Source of the DNA: RGIG8748 sp045544515 | Lineage (GTDB): Bacteria > Bacillota > Clostridia > UMGS1810 | Direction of reading: 5' to 3' | DNA length: 64,000 nucleotides | Assembly (NCBI GenBank): GCA_045544515.1 | Contig: JAZPZD010000021.1 | Coordinates: 62,001 to 126,000 of the forward strand | Part shown: one piece after another, positions 7,857 to 13,718 of the stretch | Position numbering within the stretch: the stretch's first letter is position 1 | Layout: each line of letters starts with the position of its first letter | Program-made: the position numbers and the translations under genes | The notes under the pieces: model-generated | Seen by the model: the letters and a program-made list of their open reading frames with translations, nothing else | What the model was told of the DNA's origin: nothing | Databases searched by the model: none

Positions 7857-7882
7857 CATTTTGTAAAAAAATGTAATTTTTT
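7856..7882 (+). terminator. terminator after dapB
   Basis: ACATTTT (7856-7862) pairs with AAAATGT (7868-7874), then AATTTTTT. Short A/T-rich stem, moderately convincing. Confidence 0.5.
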
Positions 7883-7884
7883 AC

Positions 7885-7913
7885 TTGTATATTAATAAAT
7901 ATTATGGTAGAAT
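7885..7913 (+). promoter_or_regulatory. promoter of the scaffold/GGGtGRT pair
   Basis: TTGTAT (7885-7890), 17-nt spacer, TAGAAT (7908-7913) with a TGG extension before the -10 box. About 38 nt upstream of the next start codon. Confidence 0.6.
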
Positions 7914-7951
7914 GATTACATCAATTATAATGGATAGAAAGGGGCAAAAAA

Positions 7952-8647
7952 ATGCTTTACAGTTCAGAAGTAGAAAATATGTGCGTAGTTAAAAAAGGCG
8001 CAAATCATGGACCGGCTCCTATTCCTCAGGAAGGTCTTTGGACCAAATCCAAGGAAATCAAAGATATTTCCGGTCTTACACACGGTATTGGCTGGTGTGC
8101 ACCTCAGCAGGGTACATGCAAGCTCACCTTAAATGTTAAAGAAGGTATCATTCAGGAAGCTCTTGTAGAAACCATCGGTTGCTCGGGTATGACTCACTCC
8201 GCAGCTATGGCTTCCGAAATTCTTCCCGGCAAGACAATCCTCGAAGCATTAAACACAGACCTTGTTTGTGATGCTATTAACACAGCTATGAGAGAACTCT
8301 TCCTCCAGATTGTATACGGAAGAACACAGACTGCATTCTCCGAAGACGGTCTCCCCGTTGGTGCAGGACTCGAAGACCTTGGTAAAGGTTTGAGAAGCCA
8401 GGTAGGTACAATGTACGGTACTTTGGCAAAGGGTCCCAGATACTTGGAAATGGCAGAAGGCTATGTAACAAAGGTTGCTCTTGATGAAGACGACGAAATC
8501 ATCGGTTACAAGTTCGTACACCTTGGCAAAATGATGGAAATGATTACTAAAAAGGGTATGGATGCAAACGAGGCTCTCGAAAAAGCAAGCGGACAGTACG
8601 GTAGAGTAGACAGCGCTGCTAAGCTTATCGACCCCAGACACGAGTAA
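7952..8647 (+). CDS. NifU/IscU-like iron-sulfur scaffold protein
   Basis: 231 residues. The block VETIGCSGMTHSAAMASEIL followed by PGKTILEAL closely mimics the NifU/IscU N-terminal scaffold core. Cysteines at 49, 56, 77 and 106 could hold a cluster; the usual third IscU ligand motif is not obvious and about 100 residues follow the core, so this is a divergent family usually annotated as an iron-sulfur assembly scaffold. Codon choice resembles rpoB/rpoC, suggesting high expression. It is followed 15 nt later by its customary partner, a GGGtGRT protein. Start ATG behind AAAGGGG. Confidence 0.8.
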   Translation: MLYSSEVENMCVVKKGANHGPAPIPQEGLWTKSKEIKDISGLTHGIGWCAPQQGTCKLTLNVKEGIIQEALVETIGCSGMTHSAAMASEILPGKTILEALNTDLVCDAINTAMRELFLQIVYGRTQTAFSEDGLPVGAGLEDLGKGLRSQVGTMYGTLAKGPRYLEMAEGYVTKVALDEDDEIIGYKFVHLGKMMEMITKKGMDANEALEKASGQYGRVDSAAKLIDPRHE

Positions 8648-8662
8648 GGAGGATAAGTTACA

Positions 8663-9664
8663 ATGGCATTATTTGAAAGTTATGAAAGAAGAATAAATAA
8701 CATAAATGCAGTTCTCAATGCAAATGGTATTGCATCTATCGAAGAAGCAAAGAAGATCTGCGATGACAAGGGTATTGACCCTTACGAAATAGTAAAAGGT
8801 ATTCAGCCTATCTGCTTTGAAAACGCTGCTTGGGCATATGTAGTAGGTGCTGCTCTCGCTATCAAGAGAGGCTGCAAGACTGCTGCTGACGCTGCAGAAG
8901 TTATCGGCGAAGGCCTCCAGGCTTTTTGTATCGACGGCTCTGTTGCAGACGACAGAAAGGTTGGTTTAGGTCACGGTAACCTCGGCGCAATGCTTTTAAG
9001 AGAAGAAACCAAGTGCTTTGCATTCTTGGCTGGTCACGAATCCTTTGCAGCAGCAGAGGGTGCTATCGGTATTGCAAAGAGTGCTAACAAAGTAAGAAAA
9101 GAACCCTTAAGAGTAATCCTTAACGGTCTTGGTAAAGACGCAGCACAGATTATCTCCAGAATTAACGGTTTTACATATGTGCAGACACAGTTTGACTATG
9201 CTACCGGTAAAGTAAATGTTGTTAAAGAAAAAGCTTACTCCGACGGCGAAAGAGCAAAGGTTCGTTGCTACGGCTCCGACGATGTTAGAGAAGGCGTTGC
9301 TATAATGCACTTAGAGGGTGTTGATGTTTCCATCACAGGTAACTCCACCAACCCCACAAGATTCCAGCACCCCGTTGCAGGTACATACAAAAAGGAATGT
9401 ATCGCACTCGGTAAGAAGTACTTCTCCGTTGCTTCCGGCGGCGGTACAGGAAGAACACTTCACCCCGACAATATGGCTGCCGGCCCCGCTTCCTACGGTA
9501 TGACAGATACACTTGGAAGAATGCACTCCGATGCACAGTTTGCAGGTTCTTCTTCCGTTCCTGCCCATGTTGAAATGATGGGACTTATCGGTGCAGGTAA
9601 CAACCCAATGGTTGGTATGACCGTTGCTGTTGCAGTTGCAGTACAGGAATGTATGAATAAGTAA
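8663..9664 (+). CDS. GGGtGRT-family protein of unknown function
   Basis: 333 residues with the name-giving motif SGGGTGRTLHPDNMAAGPAS (near residue 260). The family (Pfam GGGtGRT) is found mainly in anaerobes, typically beside a NifU-like scaffold gene as here. Other conserved-looking features are LGHGNLGAMLLREETKCFAF (about 110) and the Gly-rich C-terminus. No signal peptide or membrane segment is seen. No activity is known to me; a role in metal-cluster or redox chemistry is inferred from the partner only. AGGAGG site, highly biased codons like its neighbour. Confidence 0.85.
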   Translation: MALFESYERRINNINAVLNANGIASIEEAKKICDDKGIDPYEIVKGIQPICFENAAWAYVVGAALAIKRGCKTAADAAEVIGEGLQAFCIDGSVADDRKVGLGHGNLGAMLLREETKCFAFLAGHESFAAAEGAIGIAKSANKVRKEPLRVILNGLGKDAAQIISRINGFTYVQTQFDYATGKVNVVKEKAYSDGERAKVRCYGSDDVREGVAIMHLEGVDVSITGNSTNPTRFQHPVAGTYKKECIALGKKYFSVASGGGTGRTLHPDNMAAGPASYGMTDTLGRMHSDAQFAGSSSVPAHVEMMGLIGAGNNPMVGMTVAVAVAVQECMNK

Positions 9665-9685
9665 TTTTAATAATTAAATTAAAGT

Positions 9686-9733
9686 AGACACATCATTTTG
9701 GAAAAAGTGCCAATGATGTGTCTTTCCTTTTTG
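9686..9733 (+). terminator. terminator after the GGGtGRT gene
   Basis: Perfect 12-bp stem AGACACATCATT (9686-9697) with AATGATGTGTCT (9712-9723), followed by TTCCTTTTTG. Confidence 0.85.
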
Positions 9734-9744
9734 TCAAAAAATCC

Positions 9745-9773
9745 TTGATACTCATTTGCAGAACTGATATACT
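9745..9773 (+). promoter_or_regulatory. promoter of the structured leader
   Basis: TTGATA (9745-9750), 17-nt spacer, TATACT (9768-9773). Predicted start at about 9780, at the first bases of the long hairpin. Confidence 0.75.
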
Positions 9774-9775
9774 AA

Positions 9776-9934
9776 TGTTGTCACACAAACTGAATAATTG
9801 GAAATTGGAGTATTTTTGCGTAAATACTTTTATTTTGGTACACAATATTATGGATTTGGTAAAAGTGCAAATCCCACTAATATTGTGTACAAAAAATACT
9901 TTGTTCCGATTAGTTTGTGTGACAACAATCGGGG
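9776..9934 (+). ncRNA. long rod-like structured leader RNA (candidate attenuator or riboswitch)
   Basis: A nested inverted repeat forms a rod. The closing stem is 16 bp (9776-9791 with 9912-9927, arm TGTTGTCACACAAACT). Then come shorter pairings (GGAA with TTCC, GTATTTTT with AAAAATAC), a 13-bp stem (9838-9850 with 9878-9890, GTACACAATATTA), and a 7-bp tip (GGATTTG 9852-9858 with CAAATCC 9868-9874) around a 9-nt loop. The 5' side has an extra bulge near 9819-9836. TGTGTACAA at 9884-9892 can instead pair with the 3' arm of the following terminator, and GTACACA at 9838-9844 with its 5' arm. I do not recognise a known class; a T-box and a 6S RNA were considered. It accounts for most of the 331-bp gap 9665-9995. 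Confidence 0.75.
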
Positions 9935-9947
9935 TTTGCATTTTTCG

Positions 9948-9979
9948 GTGTGTACAACTTCGGTTGTACACACTTTTTT
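9948..9979 (+). terminator. UUCG-capped terminator at the end of the leader
   Basis: Perfect 11-bp stem GTGTGTACAAC (9948-9958) with GTTGTACACAC (9963-9973), TTCG tetraloop, then six T. It lies 16 nt before the next start codon, so it must be bypassed for that gene to be transcribed. Confidence 0.9.
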
Positions 9980-9995
9980 ATCGGGAGCGAAGCTG

Positions 9996-10481
9996 ATGCC
10001 TGATGTTTTTGGATTTTCGGCTAAAGGAAGAAACGACAACAAAAAAATAACGGCAAAAATCAGGAGTAATGCACCCCTTATAGATACAGATTTTTCGAAA
10101 CTGCACAGTAGGGAAGATATATCCCTTGTTTCCGTTTGCAAAAAGTTCGTACAAAAGCAGTTCGGACTAAAAAATACAGCTGGTATAGCATTTTATTGCA
10201 ATATAAATAAAGATGGCGAAATCTATGGCGAAAGGGACGGCAAGGTGGTCTTTTTCGGTACATACAGCCTTGGTTGCGGATATGTAGTCGGGGATTTTTT
10301 GGGCGAAAAAAATGTGTTATCGGAGCCTCTTGTATATAGCCAAAGCAGAAAATGCCAGCTTTTTATATGGCGTTTAGATAATGGATATATGGGGTTGTGG
10401 GTTGTTAAAGACAAAGATACATCACATATATACAAGCTCATAGATAGAAAAATAGCATATTTCAAGGAGTTTAAAATATGA
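9996..10481 (+). CDS. unrecognised 161-residue protein under leader control
   Basis: Starts MPDVFGFSAKGRNDNKK; I recognise no family. No signal peptide or membrane helix is seen; it is a mixed basic protein with a Gly/aromatic-rich middle (FFGTYSLGCGYVVGDFLG, about 86-103) and an aromatic C-terminal half (LFIWRLDNGYMGLWVV), suggesting a beta-rich fold. The frame is open upstream to 9798, but that runs through the hairpins, so the ATG at 9996 behind GGGAG (9983-9987) is chosen. Its stop overlaps the Nudix start (ATGA at 10478-10481), so the two are translationally coupled and probably act in one process. Confidence 0.7.
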   Translation: MPDVFGFSAKGRNDNKKITAKIRSNAPLIDTDFSKLHSREDISLVSVCKKFVQKQFGLKNTAGIAFYCNINKDGEIYGERDGKVVFFGTYSLGCGYVVGDFLGEKNVLSEPLVYSQSRKCQLFIWRLDNGYMGLWVVKDKDTSHIYKLIDRKIAYFKEFKI

Positions 10482-10942
10482 AAAACACCACTCTTTGCTA
10501 CATTGAGCACAAAGGCAAAGTCCTTATGCTTTTCAGAAACAAGAAAAAGAAAGATGCCAACGAGGGCAAATGGATTGGTATAGGCGGAAAATTCAAAGAA
10601 AACGAAAGTCCCGAAGAATGTATGTTAAGAGAAGTATATGAAGAAACGGGCATAGAGCTAAAAAAGTGGAAATACCGTGCCGTAATAACCTTTGCATCGG
10701 ATAGGTGGGAGGGTGAGTATATGCACCTTTTTACAGCAACTGCCGATACCGACGAGATTTGCACCTGCAACGAGGGCACTCTTAAATGGATAGACAAAGA
10801 AGATATCCTTTCGCTTAATATGTGGGAGGGGGACAGAGTTTTCCTTGAATTACTGGATAAAGGCGAAGATTTTTTCTCTCTCAAATTAATTTATGAGGGC
10901 GACAAGCTTATAAAAGCCATAAAAGACGGACACATCGCATAA
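10478..10942 (+). CDS. Nudix hydrolase (MutT/8-oxo-dGTPase-like)
   Basis: 154 residues. A complete Nudix box (G-x5-E-x7-REUxEExGU) spans about 37-59: GGKFKENESPEECM followed by LREVYEETGIEL, with the metal-binding REVYEE. Such enzymes cleave nucleoside diphosphates linked to another moiety; the arrangement resembles 8-oxo-dGTP diphosphatases, but the substrate cannot be read from sequence. Coupled by a 4-bp overlap to the upstream unknown gene and behind AAGGAG. Confidence 0.9.
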   Translation: MKNTTLCYIEHKGKVLMLFRNKKKKDANEGKWIGIGGKFKENESPEECMLREVYEETGIELKKWKYRAVITFASDRWEGEYMHLFTATADTDEICTCNEGTLKWIDKEDILSLNMWEGDRVFLELLDKGEDFFSLKLIYEGDKLIKAIKDGHIA

Positions 10943-10967
10943 ATCTGTATGCGGTGTGTTTTGTTTT
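10931..10967 (+). terminator. terminator overlapping the Nudix stop codon
   Basis: CACATCGCAT (10931-10940) pairs with ATGCGGTGTG (10949-10958, one G-T pair); the TAA stop lies in the loop; TTTTGTTTT follows. Confidence 0.75.
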
Positions 10968-10994
10968 GACAAAATATAATGAGTGTGGTATTAT
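10966..10994 (+). promoter_or_regulatory. SigA-type promoter of the HAD-luxS operon
   Basis: TTGACA (10966-10971), 17-nt spacer, TATTAT (10989-10994). Start of RNA near 11001, leaving a leader of only about 11 nt; this excludes the upstream in-frame start at 10979 for the next gene. Confidence 0.75.
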
Positions 10995-11011
10995 ATGAAA
11001 CGGTGAGTAAA

Positions 11012-11575
11012 ATGAATGTATACGATTTTGACAACACTATATATGACGGCGAGAGTGCACTGGATTTTTTCTGGTACTGTCTTAAAAGAAAGCCTGTGCT
11101 TTTAAAGGTACTTTTTCCTATATTATTTGACCTCATAAAGTACAAGTCGTGCCGTATGACAGAAGAGGAATTTAAGGCAAGGGGTGCATATTACACCGAG
11201 AGCTTTTTTAATCTCTTTGATGACATATATGCCGAGATAGCAAATTTCTGGGACAAAAACGAGCACAAGATTAAACCGTTTTACGAAAATGTAAGAAAAG
11301 CCGACGATGTAATAGTTACTGCAAATGTCAATGTGTTGGTTGGCGAAATTTTTAACCGTATGGGCATCAAAAATTATATATCAACAGAGTTTGATATGAT
11401 CGAGGGCAAGCTTGGAAACATCTGCTTTTCCAAGGTAAAGGCAGAGCTTTTCAGGGAAAAATATGCAAAAGAGATAGACGACCTTTATACCGATTCCCAA
11501 AACGATGCTCCGCTTATGGAAATGGCAAAAAATGTGTATATGGTCAAGGGCAACAAAATAACAAAGATAAAGTGA
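11012..11575 (+). CDS. HAD-superfamily phosphatase (HAD-IB-like)
   Basis: 187 residues starting MNVYDFDNTIYDGES, motif I of the haloacid dehalogenase fold with nucleophile Asp5 and acid/base Asp7. A cap-like helical insert follows; VIVTANVNV resembles motif II and DLYTDSQNDAPLMEMA is motif IV (metal-binding Asp residues). The closing KNVYMVKGNKITKIK is typical of phosphoserine-phosphatase-like HAD-IB proteins. Substrate unknown. First gene of a unit with the EamA transporter, DUF523 and luxS. Confidence 0.85.
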   Translation: MNVYDFDNTIYDGESALDFFWYCLKRKPVLLKVLFPILFDLIKYKSCRMTEEEFKARGAYYTESFFNLFDDIYAEIANFWDKNEHKIKPFYENVRKADDVIVTANVNVLVGEIFNRMGIKNYISTEFDMIEGKLGNICFSKVKAELFREKYAKEIDDLYTDSQNDAPLMEMAKNVYMVKGNKITKIK

Positions 11576-11588
11576 GAGGACACCAAAG

Positions 11589-12491
11589 ATGATTAATTCA
11601 AAAAAACTTCGCGGCAATATCCTGCTTTTTATTACGGCTTTTATATGGGGTACGGCTTTTGTGGCACAAAGGCAGGGGGTAGAAATTCTTGACCCTTGTA
11701 CATACAACGGTATTCGCTCGTTTTTTGGCTGTATGGCACTTATGCCCGTAATTCTTTTTATGGATTTCAAAGCAAAGAAGAATAACACCTATGTCAAGGA
11801 TAATCCAAAGCTGCTTGCTCTTGGCGGTATTGTATGCGGAGTTATACTTTTTCTTGCGTCTACCGTGCAGACGGCGGCACTTATTGATGCCGACGAGGGC
11901 AAGGCGGGCTTTATGACGGCACTGTATCTCATAATAGTTCCGATACTTGGAATTTTTATCGGCAAAAAGATACGCCCTGTGGTGTGGCTGTGTGTTGTTT
12001 TTGCTACATTGGGCTTGTATTTTCTCTGTGTCAAAGAGGGAACACGATTTAGCTTTGATAAGAGCGAGATACTGCTTCTTCTGTGTGCACTTATCTTTGC
12101 ATTTCATATTATGGCGGTGGACTATTTTTCGCCGAGATTAAATGGCGTCAAGCTGTCTTTTATACAGTTTTTGGTGGTTGGGCTCATAAGCCTTGTATAC
12201 ATAGTTCTTATAGACAAACCGCAGATGTCGGATATAATAAAATGTGCACTTCCTATAATATATGCGGGAGTATTCAGCTCGGGTATTGCATACACCTTGC
12301 AGATAGTTGCCCAAAAGGACACCGAGCCGGCTGTTGCATCTATCATAATGAGTATGGAGTCGCTTTTTGCACTGCTTGCAGGAATAGTAGTGTCGGGAAA
12401 TCAGCCCGGTATAAGAGAGATAATCGGTTGCATATTTATGCTTGCGGCGATAATCCTTGTCGAATTACCCGAAAAAAAGAAGGAGAGATAG
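11589..12491 (+). CDS. EamA/DMT-family membrane transporter
   Basis: 300 residues, about ten hydrophobic segments in two halves, each beginning with the EamA pattern (LLFITAFIWGTAFVAQR near residue 10; second repeat from about 155). Typical of drug/metabolite exporters. The substrate is unknown. Spacing of 13 nt after the HAD gene and 3 nt before DUF523 indicates one transcript. Confidence 0.9.
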   Translation: MINSKKLRGNILLFITAFIWGTAFVAQRQGVEILDPCTYNGIRSFFGCMALMPVILFMDFKAKKNNTYVKDNPKLLALGGIVCGVILFLASTVQTAALIDADEGKAGFMTALYLIIVPILGIFIGKKIRPVVWLCVVFATLGLYFLCVKEGTRFSFDKSEILLLLCALIFAFHIMAVDYFSPRLNGVKLSFIQFLVVGLISLVYIVLIDKPQMSDIIKCALPIIYAGVFSSGIAYTLQIVAQKDTEPAVASIIMSMESLFALLAGIVVSGNQPGIREIIGCIFMLAAIILVELPEKKKER

Positions 12492-12494
12492 TCT

Positions 12495-12974
12495 ATGCCA
12501 AAGATATTAGTTTCTGCCTGCCTTTATGGCGAGTGTACCAAATATGACGGTACCTGCAATCTTTTAAAGCATCCGTTGTTTTTAAAGTGGAAGAATATGG
12601 GCGAGCTTATCCCCGTATGTCCCGAGGTTATGGGAGGACTTCCTACCCCCAGACCCTGCAGCGAAATAAAAGACGGCAAAGTGGTAAATACCGAGGGACA
12701 AGATGTAACAGATAACTTTAACAAAGGTGCCCAAGAAACCTTGAAAATCGCCAGAGAAAACGGCGTAACCTTTGCCATACTAAAGCAGGGGAGTCCATCT
12801 TGCGGATGCAAGAAAATATATGACGGCACTTTCTCGGGTAAAAAGATATCGGGTATGGGCGTAACCGCAAGACTTCTTACAGATAACGGCATAGTCGTCT
12901 TTGACGAAGACGATATAGCCCTTGCAAATCTTCTCTATACTCATGCAGGCAATAAACACCATCATCACGAATAA
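12495..12974 (+). CDS. DUF523 protein
   Basis: 159 residues. Cys-rich DUF523 pattern: SACLYGECTKYDG, VCPEVMGGLPTPRP, and LKQGSPSCGCKKIYDG, then ISGMGVTARLL. The conserved cysteines suggest metal or cluster binding, but the family's function is not established. The C-terminus ends in a His-rich NKHHHHE tail, which may add metal affinity. It begins 3 nt after the EamA gene. Confidence 0.9.
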   Translation: MPKILVSACLYGECTKYDGTCNLLKHPLFLKWKNMGELIPVCPEVMGGLPTPRPCSEIKDGKVVNTEGQDVTDNFNKGAQETLKIARENGVTFAILKQGSPSCGCKKIYDGTFSGKKISGMGVTARLLTDNGIVVFDEDDIALANLLYTHAGNKHHHHE

Positions 12975-12986
12975 AGGAGAAAAAAG

Positions 12987-13457
12987 ATGAACGAAAACGG
13001 AAAAGAACTCGTAGAGAGCTTTACATTGGACCATACCAAAGTAAAAGCACCTTTTATAAGAAAGTGCACTGTGTATAAAGGCGAAAATGGCGATGTCGTT
13101 ACCAAATATGACATACGCTTTACCCAGCCCAATGAGGACGAAATGCAATCCGATGGCATACACACATTGGAGCACCTTATGGCTACATATATGAGAGAAT
13201 ATTTAGAGGGGATAATAGATTTATCTCCTATGGGTTGCAGAACAGGATTTTACCTTACCCTGTGGGGTGACAAAGATGTACAACAAGTAAAAACAGCAAC
13301 AGAAAAAGCCCTTACCCAAGTGACAAAGGCAACCGAGGTTCCCGCAGTAAATAAGGTTCAATGCGGAAACTACCGCCTGCACTCTTTGGACAAAGCAAAA
13401 AGCTATGCAAAAAAAGTCCTGGACAAAGGCTTTAATGAAAATTTTATAATTGATTGA
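12987..13457 (+). CDS. luxS: S-ribosylhomocysteine lyase
   Basis: Cleaves S-ribosylhomocysteine to homocysteine and DPD, the precursor of autoinducer-2, in the activated methyl cycle. 156 residues. Metal-binding HTLEH (His59, Glu62, His63), catalytic Cys84 in PMGCRTGFYL and the third metal ligand Cys126 in VQCGNYR are all present. AAAGGAG site, 12 nt after DUF523; last gene of the unit. Confidence 0.97.
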   Translation: MNENGKELVESFTLDHTKVKAPFIRKCTVYKGENGDVVTKYDIRFTQPNEDEMQSDGIHTLEHLMATYMREYLEGIIDLSPMGCRTGFYLTLWGDKDVQQVKTATEKALTQVTKATEVPAVNKVQCGNYRLHSLDKAKSYAKKVLDKGFNENFIID

Positions 13458-13469
13458 CAGACTGTTTTC

Positions 13470-13500
13470 AGTGCATCCTTGTAAAAAGGATGCACTTTCA
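13470..13500 (+). terminator. terminator after luxS
   Basis: AGTGCATCCTT (13470-13480) pairs perfectly with AAGGATGCACT (13486-13496) around GTAAA, followed by a T-rich tract. Confidence 0.85.
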
Positions 13501-13529
13501 ATTTTACATAAAAAAATAAAAATTTCTTC

Positions 13530-13558
13530 TTGACATAATGACAAGACTATGTTATCAT
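13530..13558 (+). promoter_or_regulatory. SigA-type promoter of rpoBC
   Basis: TTGACA (13530-13535), 17-nt spacer, TATCAT (13553-13558). RNA starts near 13565, giving a leader of about 150 nt before rpoB. Confidence 0.75.
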
Positions 13559-13589
13559 TATAAATTGCAGTTATATCCTTTTTTGTGGG

Positions 13590-13625
13590 TATGCGTTTGT
13601 GCAAAATACCTTTTTGCACCGCATA
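13590..13625 (+). promoter_or_regulatory. rpoB leader hairpin
   Basis: TATGCG (13590-13595) pairs with CGCATA (13620-13625) and GTGCAAAA (13599-13606) with TTTTGCAC (13612-13619), leaving a 3-nt bulge TTT and a 5-nt loop. No T run follows, so it is not a terminator; it may stabilise the mRNA or bind a regulator of rpoBC. Confidence 0.6.
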
Positions 13626-13718
13626 AATCCAGAAAATTTTGGTAATATTAATAGAAAGTTTTTTCTTTTTATAATATATCTACAGGGTTGCAAAAAATAA
13701 TATGAGGTGATTAATTTG

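Noticed and set aside
7119..7859. 246-residue antisense frame covering dapB
   Set aside because: Cys/Tyr/Phe-rich composition typical of a shadow, no family, and dapB is unmistakable.
9776..9927. Inverted repeat read as a miniature transposable element (MITE)
   Set aside because: No flanking target duplication is visible, and a promoter ends exactly at its left arm while a terminator follows at once, which fits an RNA leader better.
9776..9979. T-box or 6S RNA
   Set aside because: No T-box core (AGGGTGGNACCGCG) is present. The rod shape recalls 6S RNA, but the switch-like terminator directly before a gene and the lack of a clear central bubble made me leave it unassigned.
9798..10481. 227-residue reading frame for the gene after the leader
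   Set aside because: Its first 66 codons run through the hairpins and terminator and have no ribosome binding site; the ATG at 9996 does.
12083..12547. 154-residue plus-strand frame overlapping the EamA transporter
   Set aside because: Lies in an alternative frame of a clear membrane transporter and overlaps DUF523; no start signal.
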